A DNA stretch of 64,000 bases from Phaeosaccion multiseriatum (taxonomy: Eukaryota > Ochrophyta, other classes). Each line of letters starts with the position of its first letter. Within the stretch, counting starts at the first letter, position 1. The stretch spans positions 930,001-994,000 of the forward strand of contig OZ218955.1 of the NCBI GenBank assembly GCA_965112735.1, read 5' to 3'. Below are positions 22,350-34,837 of this stretch, piece by piece. Below the pieces are notes generated by a model. That model was not told the origin of the DNA. It ran no database searches and saw only the letters and a list, made by a program, of their open reading frames with translations. A program made the position numbers and the translations under genes.

Positions 22350-24183
22350 TTCTAGAGCCTTGGACCTTTGAGGTTTGAGCTTTGACGGCAGCAGATGGCA
22401 GCAGATGGCAACAGATGGCAGATTCTAGAGCCCCGGACCTCTTGAGGCTTGGAGGCTTTGTACGGAGGAGCCTAGCCACCTCCTAGCCACCTCCTGCCCC
22501 GCATCGAAGTAGTTGGGGGTTCATCTGGAGCTGTGAGCTTTGAGCTTTGATGGCAGCAGGTGGCAGCAGATGGCAGCAGATGGCAGCAGAGGGAATGATC
22601 GAATAACCAACGCTGGAGCCGGCCTGCTCACGCTCACTGCGCCGCTTGGCCGCTGGGCCGTATGCGCGGAGTAAGGAGCTCGACGCCGGACCGTACGCCG
22701 TATGTGGCCGTATCCACGGGATGGTTACACGCCGGACAGTATTGAACGGGGTAGCTCGATGCCGGACCGTATTCACGGGGAACGTATTCACGCGGTGGCT
22801 TGACGCTGGAGCGTATGGATGGGATAGCTCGACGCCGGACCTTATTCTCAACCCCTGACACGCTATTGAGCTATCGCTATTGCCGACGCCAGCCGGCACG
22901 CATTGTCTTTTCTTGCTGAGCTATCGGCGACAGCCAAAGAGGGAGAGGAGATGATTAATCAAGGGGGTACCTTTACCCTAAACCGTATGGGTAGGATAAC
23001 TTGACCGACGCTGGACCGTACTTAGGGGGGCCGTATTCACGGGGTAGCTTGACGCTGTTGAGCGTTTGAATGGGATAGCTCGACGCCGGACCGCATTGAC
23101 GCTTGAGCGCATTCACAAGGAGAAGTCGGGAGGCTTGAAGCTGGAGCGTATGGATGGGATAGCGCGACGCTGTGCATGGCCTCGTATCGAGGACTCTTAC
23201 CGTACTTTCTCGGGAGCTGCTGCGACTCTCCTGCACTGCTCATGGCAAGTGTGTCTTTACGTGTGTCGGGCCTCGTGACGTGGTGGTGAGGTGGTGAGGT
23301 GGTGAGGTCATTCTTCAGGAAAGGGACAAGAGGAGACTTGAGGCCCCTACCGTAAGCCCAGAGACACGCCTGCCAAGGGCGAAGAAGGCAAGCTCTGCCG
23401 CTCTCTGCCGCCCTCTGAGAGAGATTGAGAGAGAGAGAGTGAGAGAGATTGAGAGAGAGAAAGAGAGTGAGAGAGAAGGTGAGAGGAAAGGGGGGGTAAT
23501 AGAACGCAAGCCCTGCCGCTCCCCGGGGGGGCTCTCATATACTGAAACCACCGACCATTTTTGTCCACAAGGGCTGTTTGACTCTCTCCTGTGCTGTATC
23601 ACGAACTGCCGCATATCCCTGCTGCTGCTATGCTCTGGCCAGCACGTTCAGTGTAGAGGAATGGACCGATTGCGAGAGGGAGGAGGGAGGGAGGGAGGGG
23701 CGGGGATGGCAGTGGATGCCTTCGAAGCGTGCGAAATCAGACTCTGCTACAGACAACTGTGATTGATGTGCCCGACAGCTCTTTTTACAGTGCACATGCA
23801 GCCAGTTCCGCCTACTCAACCATACTAACAGGTGGTTGGGTACGTACGTAGCTATGTAGGTGGGAAGGAAGGTAGAGAGGTCCCTGGTTGACCAGCTGAG
23901 GCTGTAGCTGCTAGTCACTTGCACTTTTCAAGGTCGTGCATACCGCTTCCTCCTCCCCTTGGAAAGCTCCACCTCTCTCCAGCTCTCTCTCTCTCTGTGT
24001 GTGTGTGTGTGCGCGTGTGTCTATCTCTCCCCGTCTCTCTCCGTCTGATCCTCTCTCTCCCTCCCCCCCCTCTCTCTCCCTGTCTCTCGTTATGTCCAGT
24101 GTCTCTCCCGTTCTCTCTCTCTTGCAAGTTTGTACAATGTACAGGACCTCCCTCCGTTCATGCAGGCGTCACCGTACGTAATT
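22350..24183. other. Tail-to-tail spacer WW protein/TDP2
   Basis: No convincing gene. It holds short GGCAGCAGAT repeats (22385-22600), a degenerate array at 22660-23200, purine-rich DNA (23420-23500), a diverged copy of the dispersed 16-mer at 23592-23607, and pyrimidine and GT tracts (23970-24125). Confidence 0.65.
22660..23200 (+). repeat. Degenerate array of about 28-30 bp units
   Basis: Two alternating half-units recur with many changes: GGGATAGCTCGACGCCGGAC-CGTATTCAC and GGGGTAGCTTGACGCTGGAG-CGTATGGAT. The core GACGC-GGA-CGTAT is best kept. A unique stretch at about 22860-22970 splits the array. No coding potential is convincing. Confidence 0.75.
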
Positions 24184-25511
24184 TCACGTGAGCTTTCCGA
24201 CCTCCAGCTTCAGAGACAGTCCCCAGTGGTCTAATGGAGGGTGTAGGGGGGGGGTGGGGGTGGCAGTGGAGCGGGCGAAGGAGGGTGAAGAAGAGAATTG
24301 AGCTGCGAAACACAGTTTCAGTTTCAATATCATCAGTTCATAGTAACACACACACACACCTGAAGGGTGCATGTCCACGTCTTCAATGAGCTCTGTGCCG
24401 ATCCACCCCATGGTGCCGTTGTCGGGGAACAGGCGCTTGTCCTGCTGCGACACCCTCACCCCCTTGCCCTTGTTGATGAAGAAACGGTCGAAGCGCGCCC
24501 CGAAGCCTACCGTCCCCCCCACGCGCACCTTCCTCAGCTTGCCATCCTGCGTGTGTGTGCGTGTGCGTGTGTGTGCGCGTGTGTGAAGTGAGAGGTCCAG
24601 TTAGAAAGTGTTTTGCCTCTTGACCATTGACCACTCCAGTATTCTCCTTCTCACTCCCTTTTCTCGTCCTCTTCCCCCTCCTCCACCCCGAGCCCCTCTC
24701 CTCCTCCTCTCTTCCTCCTCCTCCTCCTCCTCCTCCTCCTCCTCCTCCTCCTCCTCCTCCTCCTCTTCCTCCTCTTCCTCCTCCTCTCCTCCTCCTCCTC
24801 TCCTCCTCCTCCTCCTCCCCCTCTTCTTCTTCTTCCTCCTCCTCCTCCTCCTCCTTCTTCTTCTCCTCCTCCTCCTCCTCTTCCTCCTCTTCCTCCTCCT
24901 CTCTTCCTCCTCCTCTCCTCCTCCTCCTCCTCCTCCTCCTCTCCTCCTCCTCCTCCTCCCCCTCTTCTTCTTCTTCCTCCTCCTCCTCTCCTCCTCCTCC
25001 TCCTCGTTCCTCGCACCTCTCCTCTCTCTTTGGTAACCTCATGCGGTTCACACGTGTTCCAATTTTGGAAGGTGTTGAACGTGGAGCCTGCGCCCTTCTC
25101 CTTCTTGTCACTGCGCAGCTCCTCAAAGGCGTCCGTAACTTGCTTGGAGAGGGACTCGGCCTTCACCTCGGGCACCCTTAAGTTGGTATCTCCTGTTGTG
25201 AGGGGGGGGAGGAGGGAGGGAGGGAGGGAGGGAGGGAGGGAGGGAGGGAGGGAGGGAGGGAGGGAGGGAGGGAGGGAGGGAGGGAGGGAGGGAGGGAGGG
25301 AGGGAGGGAGGGAGGGAGGGAGGGAGGGAGGGAGGGAGGAGGGAGGGAGGGAGGGAGGGAGGGAGGGAGGGAGGGAGGGAGGGAGGGAGGGAGGGAGGGA
25401 GGGAGGGAGGGAGGGGGGGAGGGAGGGAGGGAGGGAGGGAGGGGGGACGGGACGGGGGGATGGGGGGGGTGGAAGGGGGGAGGGAGGGAGCCGAACGGAG
25501 CTGAGATTACC

Positions 25512-25559
<48 letters not shown>

Positions 25560-26564
25560 TTACTACTACTACTGTACTACTACTACTACTACTGCTGCTG
25601 CCACTGCACCTGCGAAGACGGCGGGTCCCTCGAAGCTGGTCAGCCTCTCCAGCACCGACCGGAACTGGGCCTTGCGTACACTTGCAAAGCTCTCCTCCCT
25701 GCCGCTCTCAAAGTGCGAGGTGAGGACGAGCAAGCGCAGTCCATTGAACTCCATCTCCACCTCGAGCACATCTCTACCCATGACTGTCTCGGCGAAGGGC
25801 ACTCGGCGACTGACCCCGCCCATGGTGCTGACAGTACGGACCATGGCAAGGGTGAAGTACGGACAGAAGTCCCTGTCATCCTCCTTCTCTTGATGCGGTG
25901 TTGTCTGAAGTGGCTTGCCGAGGATGGTGTAACCCTGGTTGCCGAAGGTTTGGTCCAGTTTGGGAAGCATGCGGAGGGTCACTTCTTGCAGCAGTACCAC
26001 ATCCGGTTGTGGGAAGGTCATCTGGAGGAGGATTGAACACATCTCCGTCAGCCGCGCCTCCCAATGCCTTTCGTCGAGGCCGTCGATGTTCCAAGTCAAG
26101 ACATTGAGCTCCTGCTTGACCTGCGTAGGAGGCACCGAGACGGAAGGCAAGGCGTCCATCCCACCACAAAACGCCTCCTCGCGCCCTTCTCCCTTCTTCG
26201 ACGCTCCTCCCGACCCTGCTTCCTCTCGACCCCGCTTCAGGGGTGGGCCGTCCTCCTTTGAAGCCTTTCGCTGCACCCTCCTTTTCGCTGCTGCTATATC
26301 GTCGGCTTCCGGAGGTGGATCGTCTCCTATTGCTGCTGCTCCCGCTGCTGATACCGCTGCTGCTGCCGCTATTGCTGCTGCGTACACGGCGGATGCCCCT
26401 CGTTTGGATCCAATGGGGCACCGCAGCTCGTGCAACAGGACATTGACGCTGGGCACGGGCTTGCTACAGTACTTGCATGGCGCCATGCTATTGCTTTCCG
26501 CAGCTCCCTCGCTACCGCTGCTCTTCTTCTCCTCTACTCCCTCTCCCCCGCCGTTGGAGGTCAT
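24184..26564 (-). CDS. TDP2: Tyrosyl-DNA phosphodiesterase 2 (TDP2), 4 exons
   Basis: Mg-dependent exonuclease/endonuclease/phosphatase-fold enzyme that removes 5'-tyrosyl adducts left by topoisomerase II. Exons: 26564-25610, 25192-25038, 24546-24360, 24230-24184; 447 residues. All four family motifs are present: TWN (LTWNIDG), LLQEV, GDTNLR (formed across the first splice) and PSDHWG (formed across the last). RFDRFF precedes the C-terminal part. The N-terminus has C30-x2-C33-x11-H45-x3-C49, a possible zinc finger where animal TDP2 has a UBA domain, followed by an Ala-rich and basic linker. The ATG at 26564 is the first in frame; upstream frame extension lacks ATG. The donor of exon 2 (GAG/GTTACC) is the least certain boundary. 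Head-to-head with RBBP5. Confidence 0.92.
24715..25012 (-). repeat. (CTC)n-rich tract in TDP2 intron
   Basis: CTC triplets with CTT and TCT interruptions between TDP2 exons 25192-25038 and 24546-24360. In the coding sense it is a GAG purine tract just after the donor. Confidence 0.9.
25208..25590 (-). repeat. (GGGA)n then (ACT)n arrays in TDP2 intron
   Basis: GGGA repeats (25208-25445) followed by ACT/TAC triplets (25510-25590) fill the first TDP2 intron. In the coding sense the CCCT array lies against the acceptor of exon 25192-25038. Confidence 0.92.
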
Positions 26565-26708
26565 GGCTTCCAGGATCCAGGAGTGGATCTCGGGGAACAA
26601 CTGAAGTCAACGAAATCCTCCCCCGCGGCCCGGCGCTCCATTTTCCTCCCCTTCTTTCCTCCCTTGTGGGCCTGCTGTTGAGGCGAAGAGGGATTGCTTT
26701 GGTCCAAC
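26565..26708. promoter_or_regulatory. Shared head-to-head promoter, TDP2 / RBBP5
   Basis: Only 144 bases separate the two divergent ATG codons, so 5' UTRs and core promoters must fit here or overlap. No TATA box is seen; the segment is mixed, with CT-rich stretches. Inferred from orientation. Confidence 0.5.
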
Positions 26709-29700
26709 ATGAACCTGGAGCTGATAGGTGAGAGCAGTGCTCTGGGCTTCGGGCCTTCTAAGGGGAGGAGACTTGTCTTCCTCCTCAATACTTCCTCCTC
26801 ACTTTCCTCTTCAACGCACTCAGCAAGCGAGACCCAAGCAAAGCGGCAGTCCCCACGCGTGCAGCACCTCCACTCGGCAGAGAGCTCTCTTTCCGGCCCT
26901 GGATTGACCCTCGTACCAACTCACTGTTCTCTCTCCGTCTTTCTCTCTCTGACTACTTCACTCTCTCCCTCTGGCCTCTCTTCTCACCCTCTCCCGTCTG
27001 TACCCTCCTTGCCGCTGACGACACGCCCTTCCACGCACACACACACACGCACTCGCGCCCACGCCTGTACCCCACAGATCCATTCAGCAAGAGCGTCCCC
27101 GATCGCCTCGACTCGGAGCTGCGGCACCGAGACGACGACGATGACAGAGCCACTTGCTGCTGCTTCAGCAGGAGGGGCGCCTACCTGGCAGTGGGGTACG
27201 CGTCGGGCGAAGTCGTCATTTGGGACTTCGTCACCAAGTAGGTGGTATTACTCGGCGGGGGGGGGGGCTACAGCCGCTTCCTCACTCACTCATTCACTTA
27301 CCTCACTCACTCCCCCCCTCACCTCACCTCACCTCACCTCACTGACTCACTCACCCTACTCACTCACTCGTACAGCTCACCCCCTTCCCCCCGCTGCATG
27401 CACCTGCTTGTCTTACTGTTGCTCAGAGGCGTTGCCCTGAGATGGGCCGCCCATTCCAAGTGGGTGAGCGTGGTGAGCTGGTCACGGAGAGGAGACCAGG
27501 TGCGACTCAAGGCACAATCACACGCACACACACATGCATACACACACATGTATACACACATACACACACATGCACACACACATGCATACACACACATGTA
27601 TACACACATACACACACGTACTGTACGATAGAAAAGCTGCACAAGTACCGAAGGGCGCACCGCGCACCGCTCAGCCTCCCTCCCTCCCTCTCTCTCCCCT
27701 CCCACTCGATCTCTCTCGATCTGTCCCTCTCTCTCTCTTCCGCCTTCTTCTCTTCCGCCCTCTCTATCTCTGGCCTCTCTCCCCCTCTATCTCTGGCCTC
27801 TCTCCCCCTCTATCTCTCCCTCTCCCCCCTTCTCTCTCTCCCTCTCTCTCTCTCCATCTCTCCCTCTCTCTCTCTTATGCCCTGGTCTTACCTGCACTGG
27901 CCTGGTACGAATGACTGAGTTTCCTCCTTCTCCTCATGTCCCTACTAATTACCATCCCCTCCTCCCTCCGCATGCAAGGTTCTGTCGTCAGGCTATGACA
28001 ACAAGCTGCACCTGTGGAATCTAGAGCCCCCGCATCCCACTTGTCAGGTAAGAGCTAAACAAAGTACTTCGGAACCACACACTTCTCTCTCACTTCCTCG
28101 TCACACACGCACCCACGTCCCACGCACGCACGCACGCACCCAAGCACCCATCCCCCCTTGCTGCGGCACATACGTGTCTGCTGACCAATTCAGTGGCGTG
28201 GAGTGCCATCTTTTGCTGTTTTGCCCTCACGCGAACGTCCTTCTGTGCGCCTGGTGGCTTGTGTGCCCCCCCCCCCGCCCCTCCCTTCCTTCCTGACTAT
28301 CTGACTGTGCCTGGTTGGGGTACCACCTACCATTTGCTGTTGGGTACCTATCGGCCATCGGCATCGGGCAGTGGTCGGTAACGCTCGACAAACCCGTGTA
28401 TGCGTCACATTTACTTCGTCAGCGCAAGCGGCCTCGACGGAAGAGGCAGCAGCAGCAGTTGGTGATACAGCAGCCTCCATCGAGAGGGATCGGGGCCGCT
28501 CCGGGACACAACGGGGCTCGAGAGGAGAGGGCAGAGGGAGCCGTCGGGACAGGCGAGGGAGTGGGCCAGTCAGCAGCGGGGCAAGGGAACGGCACACCAC
28601 ACGCAGCAGACGAGCAAGGGAGGGAAGGATTCGGAATGAACGAGGGCATAGAGGGGGAGGAGGAGGAGGAGGAGGAGGAGGAGGAGGAGGAGGAGGAGGA
28701 GGAGGAGGAGGAGGAGGAGGAGGAGGAGGAGGAGGAGGAGGAGGAGGGAACACTCCAGGTGGTGGCTGCGGCTTGTCTAGAAGACGGGGCCTGCAGGCTC
28801 ATACTGGAGCCGGCTTTGAGGGATGACAGTGGGCCTAAAAAGGGCCCACTCGGAGCCCCAACAGCTGCAGTTGGTGACACAGCAGTTGGTGATACAGCAG
28901 TAGATGCGCCGGGGGTGAAAAATGTGTCTTTTCTGGCATGGGCTGCCATCGGAGGGCGAGAGGGGGGGGAGGGGGGGAGGGGGAGGAGGAGCTCGAAGGA
29001 TGACGACAAGCAAGAAGGGACACGTAAGAGGAAGCGACGAGAAGAGAGCCAAGGCTGTTCGACTTCGAAGTCCTCGAAACAACAGTCGAGTTCGAGTCTG
29101 ATGTCGACGTCGACTAAATCATCGCAGCAGCGGCAGCAGCAACAACAACAACAGAAGGAGAAGGGACAGGGGCAAGGGAGCAGAGGAGGCGGTGATGAAG
29201 TGAAGGCTTCAGAGGACGCTAGTAGTAAAAGTAGTAAGTCATCAAAGGATGATAGTGGAGCGGTGCTGGCGGTGGCATTTGACCGCAAGGGGGGGCGACT
29301 CTTCCTGGGCACTGACCAAGGCAGAGTCCTCGTGGTGAGTGGAGGCGTACGGGGAGAGAGGGAAGAAAGGAGAGAGGGAGGGAGGGAGGGAGGGTGGGAG
29401 GGAGGGAGGGAGGGAGGGAGGGAGGGGAGAGAGAGAGCGGAGGGAGAGGAGGAAGAGGGAGCAAAGCGACATTGACAGTTCCTTCCTCTCTCTCCCTTGT
29501 CCCTTTTCTACTGCCAGCGGGTGCGCTATACGGTTCCTCTCCCGCTCGCTTGTCCCTTACCTTCCTTACCTTCCTTGCCTTCCTTACCTTCCTTACCTTC
29601 TCCTCTCGCCTGCCCTCGCCCGCCTGTGGGTCATTCGTCACATTTAATCCATTGACATACGGTTTCGTTGACAATACGGTTTCATTGGCAATACGGTGTG

Positions 29701-31194
29701 TGTAGTACGGAGTGGACGACCACAGCCTTGTGGCCAAATACAAGGTGTCAGGATGCTCCAACGTGTGGCAGATTGAGTTCAGTAGGTCGGGATCGCGTAT
29801 GTTGATTGGAGCAATGGATCGGATTCTGAGGATGCTTCCGAGCGATGGGGAGGACGGTAGGAGCGAGAGGGACTTTCAAGATGTCATTAATCGGGTGCGG
29901 TGGCAGGTGAGTGGAGGAAGGGAGGGAGAGATGGATGGATGGAGGGAGGGGGAAGAGGGAGAGGGTGAGAGAGAGACAGGGAGGGAGGGAAGGTGGGACG
30001 AAGGGAGGGAGCGAGGGGGGTCGGGGGAGAGAGGGGGGTGGGGAGAGGGAGAGAGAGGCAGGGGGAGAGATTGAGAGGAGGCAGCACGAACGTCATTCGT
30101 CTCCCCCATCAACTGCCATCTATTCCTATGGTATGGTAGAAGCCCCCGCCGCATCATCTGCCACCCACCCATCCACTGCCATCCCTCCGTTCCTTCCTTC
30201 TCTCTCTCTGGTGCCTTCCCCTTCTCTTCCCTCTCCCTTCCCCGCCCTCCTCCTCCTCCTCCTCCCCCTCCCTCCCTCCCCTCCCCCCTGACCTTCCCTC
30301 CCACCCCCCCCCCCGCCGTGCCTTCATAACCCCCTAACACAGTGCTGTTGCTTCTCTGGCGACGGCGAGCACGTTGTCGGCGGCACGATGGAGCCCCACA
30401 TTTACCACTTGCACGTGTGGACTGTCGAGGGTCAACTGATGCAGAGGGTGGAGGGCCCGCAGGAGTCACTCGCAGCGATTGTATGGCATCCATTCAGGCC
30501 CTACATTGCAGCAGCCACTGTCGAGGGAAGGGTGCAGGTGGGTGTGGGTGCGGGTGTGGGTGGGTTTTCGAGTTTGGGTTTGGTGGGAGTGGGTGGGTTG
30601 GTGGGGTGGGTAGGTGGGTGGGTGGATAGGTGGGTGGTTGGTTGGTTTGATTGTCCTTCGTTGCGCTCCCCCCCTCACATGACCCTATCCCCCTTCGGCC
30701 TCCCTTCCCTTGCCCCCTCCCCTCCCTTCCTCCCCTCCCTCCATCCCTCCCTCCCTCCCTCCCTCCCTCCTTTCCTCCCCCCTCCCCCCCTTTCCCTCCC
30801 TCCTTCCCCCCACCCTTCCCTCACTCCCTCCCTCATTTGTACTAAGGTATGGGGTACAGACCACAACGCCAATTGGACGGCCTTCACCAAAGACTTTGAA
30901 GAGATAGAGGAGAACGTGGAGTATCAAGAGAGAGAGGATGAGTTCGATCGGACGGTGGTCACTGTGGCAATGCAGCGGCAGCAGCAGGAGGAAAGGCAAA
31001 AGGCAAGGCAGACGAGGCGGGAGTTGAAGAGGCAGCAGAAGCAGAAGCAGCAGCAGCAGCAGCAGCAGGCAGAGAAGGAGAAGGAGAAGGAGGAGGGGCG
31101 TCTCACCGGATCAACGCCACCACCACCAATTGGTGATGCAGCAGTAGCAGCAGCAGCAGCAGCAGCAGTGGGAGCAGCAGCGCCAACAGCAGCA

Positions 31195-31225
<31 letters not shown>

Positions 31226-31535
31226 TGGGAGCAGCAGCAGCACCAGCAGTAGCACCACCACCGCCGCCATCAGCAGCAGCAACAGCAGCGCTAGAAACGC
31301 CTCAAAAGCGACGGCCGTTATCAGCTCCTGTAGCTCTACACACACCAGGGACGACGGTAGCGGCAACAAATGGCGGCGACGATGACGATTCGGAGAACCA
31401 GCTCATTGACGTGGTGACTCTAGAAAGGCCGGCGGCGTACAGCAGCAGCTCCGATGAGGAATACGATGATGACGATGATGTCGATGAGGAGCATGGTCAA
31501 GGTGGTGGGATGGCAGTAAATGGTGGTGGTGGTGG

Positions 31536-31567
<32 letters not shown>

Positions 31568-31719
31568 GGAAAAAGGTGCGTGGGGCGAGCTTCTTCGACG
31601 ATTTCTTCATTCGAGCCGATGTGTGCGTCGTGGGAAGGGGGCAGGCGACGACGACTGCTGATGTATCACCACCTCCGACTGCTGCTGCTGAATCGCCGAC
31701 TGCTGCTGCTGCTCGATGA
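26709..31719 (+). CDS. RBBP5: RBBP5/Swd1-like WD40 subunit of COMPASS, 9 exons
   Basis: WD40 scaffold subunit of SET1/MLL-type histone H3K4 methyltransferase complexes (nucleus). Exons: 26709-26727, 27078-27237, 27427-27499, 27979-28047, 28194-28253, 28372-29334, 29706-29906, 30343-30537, 30847-31719; 870 residues. Diagnostic matches: start MNLELI; GYASGEVVIWDF; LSSGYDNKLHLWN; VLAVAFDRKGG; CCFSGDGEHVVGG; WHPFRPYIAA; then DFEEIEENVEYQEREDEFD, the RBBP5 segment after the propeller; then IDVVTLERPAAYSSSSDEE, like the activating C-terminal region. Odd: about 290 residues (poly-Glu, Ser/Lys) are inserted between blades near residue 128, and poly-Ala/Gln follows the propeller. VGDTA repeats come from the dispersed 16-mer. 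The boundary at 28254-28371 is tentative; a frame change in the C-tract near 28265 is the alternative. Confidence 0.9.
28654..28746 (+). repeat. (GAG)n poly-Glu tract in RBBP5 exon
   Basis: About 30 GAG triplets kept in frame inside the long sixth exon of RBBP5, encoding poly-Glu in the inter-blade insert. A length-variable coding microsatellite. Confidence 0.92.
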
Positions 31720-32049
31720 ACGGCTTGGGTCGAGGGCGTTTACCTCCTCTGCCTCCCACTTTCTTCTGTTGGGAGCGAGGGGAAGTGGCTTCTGCGCTCC
31801 TCGCGTTGACGGACCAAAAGGCCTTCGCAAACCATCCAATGGTTGATTTGGTTTTCCTTCCCTCTGCAGAGCTGGGTAATCGACGAAGGAAAATGTGCGC
31901 GAACGTTTTCAATTTTTTTGCTTCTGTGCCTACTCCAAGGAGCCGTGCTGCTCATACAACTTCGACTGATACATATATTCGACTGGTATATACTCTATAT
32001 AATGTATATATAATAATATATTATAATAATATATATTAAATATATATAT

Positions 32050-32097
<48 letters not shown>

Positions 32098-32464
32098 CGT
32101 TGTCGACCCGGTCTATGACCTGTGCCAAGACATTGTACAGGTCTTTCTGCATGCTGGCAGAGGACTTGACACTCTTGGTATGTGTGTGTGAAGTATGTGT
32201 TTGTGTGTATGTGTGTTTGTGTAGGTGTGTGTTCTAATTTCGTTCTAAATACCCTCAAAGCTTGTTGTTTGTGCCGCTGCTCAGTGCGTGCACCCCCCGG
32301 GAATGCCCTTTGCCTGCTGCGTCCTTTTACTACGCAAGTACCACCACACAGCATTTAGGGAAAAGCACAGGTGGTGATACAGTAGCAGTTGGCGATACAG
32401 CACCTGCAGGATTCGGCCTTGACTCCATTCAGGTGTGCGGCCCCCATTCCCTCGTCTCCCCTCG
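31720..32464. other. Tail-to-tail spacer RBBP5/MYB
   Basis: No gene. It contains the 3' flank of RBBP5, an AT island at 31950-32092, GT repeats at 32178-32230, and two adjacent copies of the dispersed 16-mer at 32369-32402. Confidence 0.7.
31950..32092. repeat. (TA)n-rich island
   Basis: Almost pure A/T, with TATA and ATAAT repeats ending in a perfect (TA)n run of about 30 bases, in otherwise GC-rich DNA between convergent genes. Could melt or form a cruciform; a role in 3' processing is possible but not shown. Confidence 0.85.
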
Positions 32465-34794
32465 TCAGTCGGAAGGATCTCCACTGACTCGAGAACCCGT
32501 TGCCTTCCTCTCCCTCTTGCTGCCGCTGCTCGCCTCCTCAGCCTCCTCGTCCTCCTCCGCCTCCTCCCTCCCCTCTCTCTCTTCCGCCTCCTCCTCCTCC
32601 CTCTTCCGAGACCTGTTGGCCGAGCTCAAGGGCCGTTGTCGTATGGTTCGCACCTCTTGCGCCTGTTGGATCAACGCCGCTCCATTCACACCTCCACCAC
32701 CACCAGGACTACCTGCATCAGTTGGTGATACAGCACCATCAGCCGTCTTGGCTTCAGCAGAGGCTGACCAAGTATCATGGTGAGCCCCTCCTGAAGAGGA
32801 AGGGCTGTGAGCGACTCGGACCCCACGCGCCCCCCCAGCGCCCCCCGGAAGAGGAGAAGGAGGAGCCACAGGGCCCGCCCTCACACTGGCCCTGACCCTC
32901 GCACTCGCATCCGCACTGGCAGAAGCAGGTGGTCTTCCAGGGGGGCTATCCGATGGTGGATCCGACGGCGGATCCGCCGGTGGATCCGACGACGCCCACT
33001 GCCCCGTCCCAGGCTGCCATCCGTGGCGGATAGCGAGGCCCTGGAGGGGCATACCACCCCAGGAGTGGCGGAAGCCCACGCCAGCGATGCCCCTCATTTG
33101 GTCGCCGAGTCGAGGCAATGCTGCTGCTGCTGCTGTCTCACCAACTGCTGCTGCTAGTGGTGGTGGTGGTGGCCGTGCTCTTGCTACCTCTCCTCCTAAT
33201 CCTTCCGCCAGTGTCGCACCAGCCCCTCCTCCTCCTCCTCCTCCTCCTCCTCCTCCTCCTCCTCCTCCTCCTCCTCCTCCTCCTCCTCCTCCTCCTCCTC
33301 CTCCCCTTCCGCCTCCTTCTCCTCCCTCGCCCCTGCCCCTCCTCGTGGGTTCCGTGTGTGGAGGAGGCCCGTGCGTCATCATATGGGGGTGTGATTGTGG
33401 CCGAGCTGTATCACCAACTGCTGAATCACCATCTACTGCTAGTGCTGCTACTGCTGCTGCCGCTGCCGCTGCTCCTGCTGCCGCGCCCGCTACTGCTGCT
33501 GCGGCTTCTCCTTCTTGTGCTGTGCCCGCTACCAGTGACTCCCTATCACTCGGTACTACAGATGATGCTGTTGTATCACCAACTGCTGTTGCTTCCACAC
33601 CACCTGCAGGGCGGATGCCCTCCGACTTCTTTTGTTCGCTTGGCACAGAAGGCGGAGGAGAAGAACAAGAAACCGAAACAGAAGACGAGGAGGAGGAGGA
33701 CATCAAAGACGAAGATGGAGACTTCGGCTTTGCAGACCTCTCTCTGTCTGCCATGCCATCCTGTCTGCCCCGCAGCTTGGTGTGAAGAGGCAGGCGGGGA
33801 GTGGATGTTTGGCTTCCTTCTTCCCCTCCCTCGCCCCCACCGGCGGCAGCCAAGCCAGCAGCTACGGCATCTTGTCTTTGCCGCCGTGTGTACATTTCCA
33901 CCACCTCACCCTCCTCCTGCCGCTGTATCACCAACTGCCGCTGTCTCACCCACTGCTGCTGCTGCTGCTCGTGGTGGTGGTGGAGGAGGAGGTGGTCGTG
34001 GTGGTGGTGGTACTGCTGCTGGTAGTAGCGCTGCTGATGAGGCTGTTGCTGCTGCGGGTGCTGCTGGTGATGGTACTGGTGACCCTCGCCCGGTTCTGCT
34101 CCAGAGGGTGCGAAACCGTCGAAACCGTCGAAACCGTAGCCAAGGACTCCTCCTTGGTTTGAGCGCTGTAATCGAGTCCTGCTCCCCCTCACAGGGTCTC
34201 TGTGCATGGACGCATATGGCGGTGACGGTTGGGTTTGGTGGTGGTGTTCCTGCCGTTGGTTAAGGAGGTGCTGTTGCTGGTGGTATCGCTGTGCGTGTGC
34301 TGGCGCTTCTTCTTGTCTGTGGTGGGGGCGATAGTGGTGGTGTGTGGTGGTGGTCGAGGCGGGGGAAGATGGGGGGCTCGTGCGAGTTGCGTAAACGTAT
34401 CCTGTTCGCAGCGCCAAATGATGCTGCTGAGCTGGTACCACTGTGGGGGGGGGTGGGGGCTGAACGAGTTCCCGCCCCCCTCTTCCACCTTCCCTGCCAC
34501 TGGTGGTGCTGCTGCTGCTGGTACTGCCTTCCGTTGGTGGAGCGCCGTACCCCGGTGGGTCATGCCCTCCTCCTCTTCCTCCTCCTACTCCTCCTCTTCC
34601 TCCTCCTCCTCCTCCTCCTCCTCCTCCTCCTTCTCCTCCTACCCATCCTCCTCCTCGGTAAAGCTGCTGCTGCTGCTGCTGCCCCTGCTGCTGCTGCTGC
34701 CCCAGTTGCTGGAGGCGCTGGTGTATCGCCAACCGGTGGTGTTGGTCCCTGTGCCACTGCGGATGGGGGTACGCCCCATACCCTGCTGCCGAGC

Positions 34795-34837
<43 letters not shown>

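Noticed and set aside
28193-28381. Independent 62-aa frame in the RBBP5 region
   Set aside because: It is another frame of the exon-intron stretch at 28194-28371 and lacks similarity to the WD40 protein.
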